Shown here: positions 1 to 5,263 of the stretch, piece after piece
Position numbering within the stretch: position 1 is the stretch's first letter
How the letters are laid out: each line of letters begins with the position of its first letter
Source of the DNA: JAQVWU01 sp964628455
GTDB taxonomy: Bacteria; Bacillota; Clostridia; Oscillospirales; CAG-272
Direction of reading: 5' to 3'
DNA length: 6,109 nucleotides
Assembly: GCA_964628455.1 (NCBI GenBank)
Contig: CAZVPD010000203.1
Span: forward strand, 1 to 6,109
Notes under the pieces: generated by a model
Told to the model about the DNA's origin: nothing
Database searches by the model: none
What the model saw: the letters and a program-made list of their open reading frames with translations, nothing else
Position numbers and translations under genes: made by a program

Positions 1-1061
1 CAAGGATACCGGCGCTGGCGGTCGAGGGTTGCTTTAAAAACCTGTATGAAATGCCGTATCTGAACCTCGAACAGCCGTGGTGGGTGAAAAGCCTGGTCGA
101 TGAACTGACGGTCGCGGACAAGCTGTATTTTGCCGTCGGCGATATCGTGCTCTCCCTGATCTCCCCCGCGTACGTGATCTATTTCAACAAGACGCTCGAG
201 GAGAAATACAGCATAGACAGCATTTACGATACGGTGACGGACGGCAAGTGGACCATCGATTCGATGACAGCCCTGACCAAAGACCTGTATGAAGACCTGA
301 ACGGGGACGGCAAGATGAACGAAGAGGATCTTTTCGCCTCCGTCTGGACGGCCACGAACAATGTCGACTGCTTTCTGCAGGGCTCCGGCATCAAAATGAT
401 CGTCAGGGACAGCGAAGGACTGCCGGTTCTGGATTTCGAATACGACAAGGTCAATACGATCGTCGAAAAAATATACTCTTTCATGTATGAGAACAAAGGG
501 GTGCTCGCCTATACGGCGGAAGGCGGTACCAACAGCGAGAACCAGATCAATATGTTTATAGCGGACAGGGTCCTGTTCATACCCTCGCCCCTTTCCGTCG
601 CGGCAGGCAGTTTCAAGGAGATGAAGTCCGATTACGGCATCATCCCTTATCCGAAATTCGACGAGATCCAGGAAAATTACCTGACGCGCATACAGGATGC
701 GGTCGCCCTGGTCTCCGTGCCGGTCACGCTTTCCGCCGACAAGACGGATGCCGTCGGCGCAGCGCTCGAAGCGCTGGCGGCCGAAAGCTACCGCAGCGTC
801 ACCGCCGTTTATTTCGAAGTGGCGATGAAAGTGAAATACTCGCGCGACGATGTCTCCTCGCAGATGCTCGATATCGTCCGCGACGGGGCGTATCTGAATT
901 TCGCGAGCATTTACAACGAGAGCATCGGGTATCCCTGGTTCGTCATGCGCACGCTCATGGGCACAAAAAGCAGGGATTTCGCTTCGTGGTACGCCAAGAA
1001 CGAACCGATCATCCTGAAAAAGCTCGAATCTGTCGCCGAAAGCATCCGCGAGGGGTCATAA
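1..1061 (+). CDS. Extracellular solute-binding-like lipoprotein, paralog A (5' partial)
   Basis: The frame is already open at position 3 and runs to TAA at 1059-1061. The ATG at 51 is internal, not the start: the codons before it (reading RIPALAVEG...) also align with the paralog at 1125. Aligning the shared PWW motif puts the first visible residue near residue 146 of that paralog, so about 145 N-terminal residues, including the expected lipoprotein signal, lie outside the window. Visible landmarks are PWWV just after the start, VGD, YFNKTL, DGKWTID, an EF-hand-like loop encoded at 294-329 (D-x-N-x-D-G-K-x-N-x-x-D), and the block IIPYPKFDE. Identity to the other two copies is only about a third by eye, so this is the divergent member. 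The family resembles bacterial extracellular solute-binding proteins (SBP family 1-like), which capture a ligand outside the cell for ABC import; the ligand here is unknown. The next gene follows after 63 bp, probably in the same transcript. Confidence 0.8.
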   Translation, partial: RIPALAVEGCFKNLYEMPYLNLEQPWWVKSLVDELTVADKLYFAVGDIVLSLISPAYVIYFNKTLEEKYSIDSIYDTVTDGKWTIDSMTALTKDLYEDLNGDGKMNEEDLFASVWTATNNVDCFLQGSGIKMIVRDSEGLPVLDFEYDKVNTIVEKIYSFMYENKGVLAYTAEGGTNSENQINMFIADRVLFIPSPLSVAAGSFKEMKSDYGIIPYPKFDEIQENYLTRIQDAVALVSVPVTLSADKTDAVGAALEALAAESYRSVTAVYFEVAMKVKYSRDDVSSQMLDIVRDGAYLNFASIYNESIGYPWFVMRTLMGTKSRDFASWYAKNEPIILKKLESVAESIREGS

Positions 1062-1111
1062 ATATACGAAACAGAAGATCATATACGATGAATAAAAAAA
1101 CCGAAGGGATC

Positions 1112-1118
1112 GGGAGGG
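1112..1118 (+). promoter_or_regulatory. Ribosome binding site of paralog B
   Basis: GGGAGGG lies six bases before the ATG at 1125. It supports that start over the in-window ATG at 1088, which opens a different frame that never becomes a plausible protein. Confidence 0.6.
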
Positions 1119-1124
1119 TAAATT

Positions 1125-2618
1125 ATGTGCCGGTTGATCAAAGCGACATCGTTCGTTCTGGCCCTTATGCTCGTTATACCGTCTATCGCCTGTTCGGAGC
1201 CGCAGGAAGCCGCTCCCGACACAACGGCTGCCGTTCCCGTTACGGAAGCGGAGACCGAGACCGGGCGCGCTCAGACGCCGGACAACCTGCCCGCAGACCT
1301 GGATTTCGGCGGCGAGACGGTACCTGTCTATCTGCTTGACAACTGGGGGCAGAAACCGTTTATCACGGGACCGGAAGAACTGACGGGCGAGATCGTGGAC
1401 GACGCCATCCTCGCGCGCAATATGTCGGTCATGGAAAGGCTCAATATCGTCCTCCGGTACGAGCCGGTCGCCGGCGATCTGGGCAGCTCAACCAACGATA
1501 TCAGGAAATTCGTCACGGCCGGCGAAGATGCGTATGACATCGTCGTCGCCCCGCAGTACAGCATGGTCAGTCTGGCCGCTTCGGGCTTTTTTATCAACAC
1601 CCTGACCCTGGAATACCTGGATTTCGATATGCCATGGTGGTGGAACAACTACATGAACGAACTTTCCATCGGTTATGACACCCGCTTCTTCCTGGTGGGC
1701 GATTTCTTCATGAACATGCTTCTCGGGACCCGCATCCTGTATTTCAACAAAAACCTCTATACCGATTATTTCGGCGAAACGGACGAACTGTACGATACGG
1801 TCCTCACGGGAAAGTGGACGCTTGACAGGATGAAAACGCTCATCGACGGCTCGTATGCCGACCTGAACGGAAATTCGGAAGCCGATGCCGACGACCGTTT
1901 CGGCTTTGTCACATACGGCGCGTTTTCCTCGACCGACGCGTTCGCATTCGGCACCGACGTCAAGCTGACGACGCGGGACGAAGAGGGGATCGTCATGCTC
2001 AATGCCGAAGGCAACGAAAGAGCCGCCGTCCTGCTTGAGAAGCTGCTCGGTATCTTCTGGTGTCAGGGAAGCTGGATCTACGACCACACAAAGCACGAAG
2101 GAGACGTGAACATACTCAAGTTTACCGCCGGAGAGTCGCTTTTCCTGGGCAACTCCTCCTTTAACGAAGCTTCTGCCCTGCGGGATATGAAGGATGATTT
2201 CGGCGTGGTGCCTTATCCGAAATACGACGAATCGCAGGAAGATTACCGCTCGCTGGTGCATGACGCGTATAATCTCGGCATCATACCCGTTACATGCGGT
2301 TCGTCCGATATCGTCGGCGCCGTCGTTGAGGCGCTGTGCGCCGAAACCTACCGGACCGTGATCAATCCGTATTACGAAACGGCGCTCAAGATCAAATATA
2401 CCCGCGACGAATTGTCGTCCAAGGTCATCGACATTGTCCACGATTCCGTCAACACCGAGTTCGCGTTCGCGTATTACAGCCTGCTCGGTTCCCTCGGTTC
2501 CATCTACCGGGAACTCATCTCGGGCAAAAAAACCGAATTCGCTTCGCAGGCAGCCAAATACATGCCTGCCGCCGAAAAAGCCCTGGATAAGCTGATCGCT
2601 GCCTATGAGGGGGAGTAA
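1125..2618 (+). CDS. Extracellular solute-binding-like lipoprotein, paralog B
   Basis: A complete 497-residue protein. Residues 1-22 form a signal peptide with a hydrophobic core (FVLALMLVI) ending in PSIA-C23. Ser at the -3 position is atypical but tolerated for a lipobox, so lipid attachment at Cys23 is likely. A Thr/Ala/Glu-rich linker follows (about 24-52), then DNLPADLDFGGE, which begins the folded domain. Landmarks are PQYSMVSLAASGFF (143-156), DMPWWW (168-173), GKWTLD (229-234), an EF-hand-like loop at 246-257 (D-x-N-x-N-S-E-x-D-x-x-D), LFLGNSSF, and VVPYPKYDE. The length and the PYPK block fit bacterial extracellular solute-binding proteins of the SBP family 1 type; sugar or oligosaccharide binding is common in that family but cannot be assigned here. 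It is roughly 70% identical by eye to the copy at 3656 and much less to the one upstream. No permease or ATPase gene is in view. It probably shares a transcript with the preceding gene, since no clear promoter or terminator is visible in the 63-bp gap. Confidence 0.85.
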   Translation: MCRLIKATSFVLALMLVIPSIACSEPQEAAPDTTAAVPVTEAETETGRAQTPDNLPADLDFGGETVPVYLLDNWGQKPFITGPEELTGEIVDDAILARNMSVMERLNIVLRYEPVAGDLGSSTNDIRKFVTAGEDAYDIVVAPQYSMVSLAASGFFINTLTLEYLDFDMPWWWNNYMNELSIGYDTRFFLVGDFFMNMLLGTRILYFNKNLYTDYFGETDELYDTVLTGKWTLDRMKTLIDGSYADLNGNSEADADDRFGFVTYGAFSSTDAFAFGTDVKLTTRDEEGIVMLNAEGNERAAVLLEKLLGIFWCQGSWIYDHTKHEGDVNILKFTAGESLFLGNSSFNEASALRDMKDDFGVVPYPKYDESQEDYRSLVHDAYNLGIIPVTCGSSDIVGAVVEALCAETYRTVINPYYETALKIKYTRDELSSKVIDIVHDSVNTEFAFAYYSLLGSLGSIYRELISGKKTEFASQAAKYMPAAEKALDKLIAAYEGE

Positions 2619-2679
2619 CCTCCGATCATGATGATAAAACCTGCCTCTGCGGCAGAAAAGTTCCGCGGCAGTTCGCCTG

Positions 2680-2793
2680 CCGGCATGTATTCAACCTTTA
2701 TAAAGGGGAGGGATGACAGAATCGTCTTACCGGCATCTTCTTCCGCTTCCAAAGCGTCAACGGCAAAAACGGCATACCCCGGCATGTTTTCAA
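2680..2793 (+). repeat. Three short direct repeats with CCGGCAT core, about 50 bases apart
   Basis: CCGGCAT starts at 2680, 2730 and 2779, giving spacings of 50 and 49 bases. The outer two copies extend to 15 bases and differ at one position (CCGGCATGTATTCAA at 2680-2694, CCGGCATGTTTTCAA at 2779-2793). The middle copy keeps only the core plus a pyrimidine-rich tail. Close to five helical turns apart, they could be protein-binding iterons ahead of the lipoprotein gene, but chance or a decayed coding repeat is also possible. Confidence 0.3.
2695..2706. repeat. Perfect 12-bp palindrome
   Basis: CCTTTATAAAGG is fully self-complementary and contains TATAAA, which could act as a -10 element, although no good -35 sits about 17 bases upstream. 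A GGGGAGG tract follows at once. It is a possible operator or just an AT-rich palindrome; no partner protein can be named. Confidence 0.25.
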
Positions 2794-2815
2794 TCCTGCG
2801 CGAAGAAAAAAAGCT

Positions 2816-2831
2816 GCGGCATTCATGCCGC
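2816..2831 (-). terminator. Hairpin with minus-strand T-run (possible antisense terminator)
   Basis: GCGGCAT and ATGCCGC form a perfect 7-bp stem around TC (or 6 bp around a four-base loop). Read on the minus strand it is followed by AGC and then seven T's, the layout of an intrinsic terminator. On the plus strand it has no T-run and would sit in the leader of the lipoprotein gene, about 25 bases before its Shine-Dalgarno site. There is no minus-strand gene here to terminate, so its role could be to block antisense transcription or to act as a leader hairpin. Confidence 0.35.
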
Positions 2832-2855
2832 TCCGAAAAACGAAAACGAAGGAGT

Positions 2856-2864
2856 AAAAAGGAG
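2856..2864 (+). promoter_or_regulatory. Ribosome binding site of the small lipoprotein gene
   Basis: AAAAAGGAG ends five bases before the ATG at 2870. A second GGAG at 2851-2854 is just upstream. Together they give a strong initiation signal and fix the start. Confidence 0.65.
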
Positions 2865-2869
2865 TTAAG

Positions 2870-3367
2870 ATGAAAAAAATTCTTTTATTGACCGTTGCTG
2901 TGTTTTTACTGTTTGCCGCGCTCGCGGGCTGCGGAGAGAAGGCGGAGGAGGCCGGTTCCGGGGAAACGACCGCTGCGGCCCTGCCTGAAGGGACCCTGTA
3001 TGAGAACGACAGGTTCTCGGTCACCGTCGCAAAAGGATGGGAATATATGGATATAGACGGCGGCGTTCAGATCTACAAGATGAGCGGCGAAGTTGTGCAG
3101 ATCTATATCCGCGGCAGCAATATGGCCGATACGGAGCCGAAGTCCCAGATCGAAAGCCAGTCCCAGCAATACGGAGGCACCGCACCGCAGGAAGTCGATA
3201 AATGGGGAAAAAGCTGGTGGACGACCTCATACACCGCCATGGAGATGGAACAGCTGAAATACCTGCGCATCGAGGGAGGTCAGCTGGTTTCGGTCGCCGC
3301 AGCCGCAAAGGATGTCGAAGCGGACGCGGATATCATGGGTATGCTCGAATCCGTCGCTTTTAAATAA
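2870..3367 (+). CDS. Small lipoprotein of unknown function
   Basis: A 165-residue protein. It opens with MKK, a hydrophobic stretch (residues 4-18) and a canonical lipobox LAG-C21, so it should be lipidated at Cys21 and tethered to the outer face of the membrane. A Glu/Gly/Ala/Thr linker spans about 22-40. The body (about 41-165) begins YENDRFSVTVAKGWEYMD, a pattern seen in small lipoproteins with a PsbP/Mog1-like fold, where a short beta hairpin is followed by a 'P/KGW' turn. VQIYIRGSN continues the strand pattern, then KWGKSWWTTSYTAMEMEQ, and the C-terminal IMGMLESVAFK resembles the final helix and strand of that fold. The fold suggestion is a guess from pattern alone; no catalytic residues are evident. 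It sits between two near-twin solute-binding-like genes and ends before a strong terminator, so it is probably the last gene of the upstream transcript and could be an accessory surface protein of that system. Confidence 0.8.
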   Translation: MKKILLLTVAVFLLFAALAGCGEKAEEAGSGETTAAALPEGTLYENDRFSVTVAKGWEYMDIDGGVQIYKMSGEVVQIYIRGSNMADTEPKSQIESQSQQYGGTAPQEVDKWGKSWWTTSYTAMEMEQLKYLRIEGGQLVSVAAAAKDVEADADIMGMLESVAFK

Positions 3368-3434
3368 ACACAGGTATACAGCCGGACGGCGCGGCGGAAC
3401 GGCAAAATCTAAAACAGTCTATAAAGATAAAAAT

Positions 3435-3466
3435 ACTCCGGAGACAAAAAAACGGGTCTCCGGAGT
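3435..3466 (+). terminator. Strong intrinsic terminator after the small lipoprotein gene
   Basis: ACTCCGGAGAC (3435-3445) pairs perfectly with GTCTCCGGAGT (3456-3466), an 11-bp stem with a 10-base A-rich loop. The plus-strand tail TCTATTTGTTTTT follows. The upstream flank is A-rich, so the element could also terminate from the minus strand. It lies 67 bases after the stop at 3367 and separates the first three genes from the promoter of the third paralog. Confidence 0.88.
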
Positions 3467-3514
3467 TCTATTTGTTTTTCCTCGTGAAATTATGTGAATA
3501 CGGATAAAAACCGC

Positions 3515-3528
3515 TGCGCTGTTGCGCA
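3515..3528. repeat. Small inverted repeat upstream of the promoter
   Basis: TGCGC (3515-3519) and GCGCA (3524-3528) flank TGTT. It directly abuts the larger palindrome at 3529-3548, so the two could form a composite binding region. Alone it is short enough to be chance. Confidence 0.3.
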
Positions 3529-3548
3529 TGTTTTTGTTGACAAAAACA
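3529..3548. promoter_or_regulatory. 20-bp palindrome over the -35 box (candidate operator)
   Basis: TGTTTTTGT-TG-ACAAAAACA has two perfect 9-base arms around a 2-base centre. The -35 hexamer TTGACA (3537-3542) sits in its middle, so a dimeric regulator bound here would block RNA polymerase. The position is typical of a repressor operator. No regulator gene is in the window and the sequence does not match a site I can assign to a known family. Confidence 0.55.
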
Positions 3549-3565
3549 CTTTCGGCTTTTATAAT
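3537..3565 (+). promoter_or_regulatory. Consensus SigA (sigma-70 type) promoter of paralog C
   Basis: TTGACA at 3537-3542 and TATAAT at 3560-3565 are both exact consensus, separated by the optimal 17 bases. Transcription should start near 3572, giving a leader of about 84 bases before the ATG at 3656. Such a perfect promoter is normally very strong unless repressed, which fits the overlapping palindrome. Confidence 0.88.
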
Positions 3566-3583
3566 AAGGTCGGCTGCATACTG

Positions 3584-3627
3584 CCGCCGCAGTCATTTTG
3601 CGGAAATCCTGCGCGGCGGTTTATTTT
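3584..3627 (+). promoter_or_regulatory. Leader hairpin with U-rich tail (candidate attenuator)
   Basis: CCGCCGC (3584-3590) can pair with GCGGCGG (3613-3619) over a 22-base loop, followed at once by TTTATTTT (3620-3627), which resembles an intrinsic terminator inside the leader. CCGCA (3587-3591) can instead pair with TGCGG (3599-3603) around a 7-base loop, which would break the first stem. The leader ends GTCGG (3569-3573) and CCGAC (3638-3642) can also close the whole structure. Two mutually exclusive stems before a U-tract are the hallmark of attenuation, but the long loop and interrupted U-run make it weak, and it matches no riboswitch class I recognise. Confidence 0.4.
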
Positions 3628-3642
3628 ATCCGTCTGACCGAC

Positions 3643-3649
3643 AGGAGGT
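3643..3649 (+). promoter_or_regulatory. Ribosome binding site of paralog C
   Basis: AGGAGGT, a full anti-16S match, ends six bases before the ATG at 3656 and settles the start. Confidence 0.75.
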
Positions 3650-3655
3650 AAACAT

Positions 3656-5155
3656 ATGCGTCCTATCTTTTTACGTGCCCTATCCGCAGTACTGACCGTA
3701 CTGCTCGTTTTTACGGTCTGGGCCTGCTCGGAAATGCCCGCCGAAAACGTCGCAGTAACGACCGGTTCCGCCGGCACCGCTGCGCTTGAAACCGAAACCG
3801 GCCGTGCCGGATTCACCGACAATCTGCCCGGAAATCTTGATTTCGGCGGAGAAAACGTCCGGATCTACCTGCATGACGACCAGGGACAGCCCCCTTTTTT
3901 GATGGGACCCGAGGAACTGACCGGCGAAATTGTCGACGACGCGCTTCTCGCGCGCAATTTGTCGGTTATGGAAAGGCTGAATGTCGCTTTCGAGTATGAC
4001 CCTGTCTCCGGCGACCTCGAAACCGTCAAGAACAACATCAAAAAATTCGTTACGGCCGCGGAAGACGCGTATGACATCGTTTCCGCCCCACAATACAGCA
4101 TGGTATCGCTCGCCGCGTCGGGCTTTTTCGTCAATGCGCTGACGCTGGACCACATTGATTTCGATATGCCGTGGTGGTGGACCGATTATATGAATGAACT
4201 TTCGATCGGTTATGACACCCGCTTTTTCCTGGTAGGCGACTATTTTCTGAACATGCTGATGGGAACACGCATCCTGTATTTCAATAAAAACCTTTACGAA
4301 GATTATTTCGGTCAGACCGACGATCTGTATGACGCGGTCCTGACGGGAAAGTGGACGCTTGAAAAAATGAAAACGCTGATCGACGCCTCCTATGCGGACC
4401 TCAACGGGAATTCACAGACAGATGCCGAGGACCGCTTCGGATTCGTCACATACGGGTCGTATTCGTCTACCGATCCCTTCGCGTTCGGCACGGATGTCAA
4501 ACTCACAACAAGGGATGAAGACGGACTGGTCGGGCTCAGTCTGGAAGGCAACGAAAAAGCCGCCGACCTGCTGCAAAAGCTTCTCGAACTCTTCTGGTGC
4601 GAGGGAAGCCGGATCTATGACCCCGCAAAATCCGACGACACCATCAACGGATTGAAATTCATGGCCGGCGAATCGCTGTTTCTCGGCAATTCGTCGTTCT
4701 GCGACGCATCGCGCTTCAGGGACATGGAAGACAATTTCGGCGTTCTGCCCTATCCGAAATACGACGAAACGCAGCAGAACTACAGGTCTTTTGTTCAGGA
4801 TTCCTATAACCTCGGCATCATACCGATCACAAGCGGGTCACTCGGCATCATCGGCGCGGTCGTTGAGGCGCTTTCCGCCGAAACATACCGCACCGTGATC
4901 AACGCTTATTACGAAACCGCGCTCAAGATCAAATACACGCGCGACGAACTGTCATCCATGGTCATCGACATCGTCCACGACTCCGTCAGCACCGAATTCG
5001 CCTTCGCCTACTACAGCATAATCGGGACGGCGGGCTCCATTTACCGTGAACTGATCTCCGCGAAAAAAGCCGATTTTGCCTCCACCGCGGCCCGAGCTTC
5101 CAAAAGCGCCGAAAAAGCCCTCGAAAAGCTGATCGCCGCCTATGAGGGGGAATGA
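3656..5155 (+). CDS. Extracellular solute-binding-like lipoprotein, paralog C
   Basis: A complete 499-residue protein. Residues 1-23 form a signal peptide (core ALSAVLTVLLVFTV) ending VWA-C24; the lipobox is loose, but Val at -3 and Ala at -1 are acceptable. A Thr/Ala/Gly/Glu linker leads to ETETGR and DNLPGNLDFGGE (about 45-66), shared with the copy at 1125. Other shared landmarks are APQYSMVSLAASGFF, DMPWWW (170-175), FLVGDYF, YFNKNLYEDYFG, TGKWTLEKMKTLID, an EF-hand-like loop at 248-259 (D-x-N-x-N-S-Q-x-D-x-x-D), ESLFLGNSSF and VLPYPKYDE. The last residues KLIAAYEGE are identical in both. Differences cluster in the signal and linker and in two patches around 310-345 and 470-490, the second near the C-terminus. 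The likely role is ligand capture at the cell surface (SBP family 1-like); the ligand and the partner permease are unknown. It has its own consensus promoter and candidate operator, unlike its twin. It ends facing the minus-strand pair, with a shared hairpin between them. Confidence 0.87.
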   Translation: MRPIFLRALSAVLTVLLVFTVWACSEMPAENVAVTTGSAGTAALETETGRAGFTDNLPGNLDFGGENVRIYLHDDQGQPPFLMGPEELTGEIVDDALLARNLSVMERLNVAFEYDPVSGDLETVKNNIKKFVTAAEDAYDIVSAPQYSMVSLAASGFFVNALTLDHIDFDMPWWWTDYMNELSIGYDTRFFLVGDYFLNMLMGTRILYFNKNLYEDYFGQTDDLYDAVLTGKWTLEKMKTLIDASYADLNGNSQTDAEDRFGFVTYGSYSSTDPFAFGTDVKLTTRDEDGLVGLSLEGNEKAADLLQKLLELFWCEGSRIYDPAKSDDTINGLKFMAGESLFLGNSSFCDASRFRDMEDNFGVLPYPKYDETQQNYRSFVQDSYNLGIIPITSGSLGIIGAVVEALSAETYRTVINAYYETALKIKYTRDELSSMVIDIVHDSVSTEFAFAYYSIIGTAGSIYRELISAKKADFASTAARASKSAEKALEKLIAAYEGE

Positions 5156-5220
5156 TCCCGGCGGAAAAATGATCCGGAATATTTAAAATCGGGTGTTTCC
5201 GACACGATAAAAAAATAACG

Positions 5221-5257
5221 ATGCTCCGGAGATCTGATTTTTTGATCTCCGGAGCAT
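5221..5257 (-). terminator. Intrinsic terminator of the minus-strand pair, possibly bidirectional
   Basis: ATGCTCCGGAGATC (5221-5234) pairs perfectly with GATCTCCGGAGCAT (5244-5257), a 14-bp stem with a 9-base loop. On the minus strand the tail is CGTTATTTTTTTA, a strong U-run, and the hairpin begins six bases after the stop of the UspA gene. On the plus strand the tail GTCTGTTCAGTC is poor in T, so termination of paralog C from this side would be weaker. The stem core is the same CTCCGGAGA as in the terminator at 3435. Confidence 0.87.
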
Positions 5258-5263
5258 GTCTGT

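Larger units (their letters stand above)
2619..2869. other. Gap between paralog B and the small lipoprotein gene; no convincing gene
   Basis: These 251 bases hold no terminator with a T-run for the upstream gene and no consensus promoter. They do hold a short stem (CTGCC/GGCAG, 2641-2655), a perfect 12-bp palindrome CCTTTATAAAGG (2695-2706), three CCGGCAT words about 50 bases apart, and a 7-bp hairpin at 2816-2831. Two open frames cross it: 2628-2873 (81 codons, Lys/Arg/Ser-rich, overlapping the next start by ATGA) and 2713-2868 (51 codons, with its purine-rich tract touching the ATG). Neither gives a recognisable protein, so I do not call them genes. The absence of a terminator leaves read-through from paralog B into the small lipoprotein gene possible. 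Confidence 0.5.

Noticed and set aside
1062..1088. Direct repeat ATATACGA at 1062-1069 and 1081-1088
   Set aside because: It is only 8 bases, AT-rich, and has no associated promoter or symmetry, so it is too weak to call an operator.
986..1339. A 117-codon plus-strand open frame spanning the gap before paralog B
   Set aside because: It overlaps the end of paralog A and the start of paralog B in another frame and gives an Arg-rich product with no motif. The ATG at 1088 within it lacks a good ribosome binding site.
1488..2441. A 317-codon open frame on the minus strand inside paralog B
   Set aside because: It is fully antisense to a well-supported gene, has no Shine-Dalgarno site that I can see, and its protein is rich in Val/His/Arg/Asp without any recognisable motif, as expected for a shadow of GC-rich codons. 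The corresponding open frame in the twin gene is shorter and not equivalent.
2713..2868. A 51-codon open frame ending one base before the lipoprotein start
   Set aside because: GGGGAGG touches the ATG with no spacing, and the product is a basic peptide with no recognisable pattern. Possible but not supported.
2628..2873. An 81-codon open frame in the gap, overlapping the lipoprotein start by ATGA
   Set aside because: The overlap is tempting, but the product is a low-complexity Lys/Arg/Ser protein, the nearest purine tract (GGGGGAG, 2609-2615) is 12 bases away, and the last part is simply the A-rich Shine-Dalgarno region of the next gene being read as Lys and Arg.
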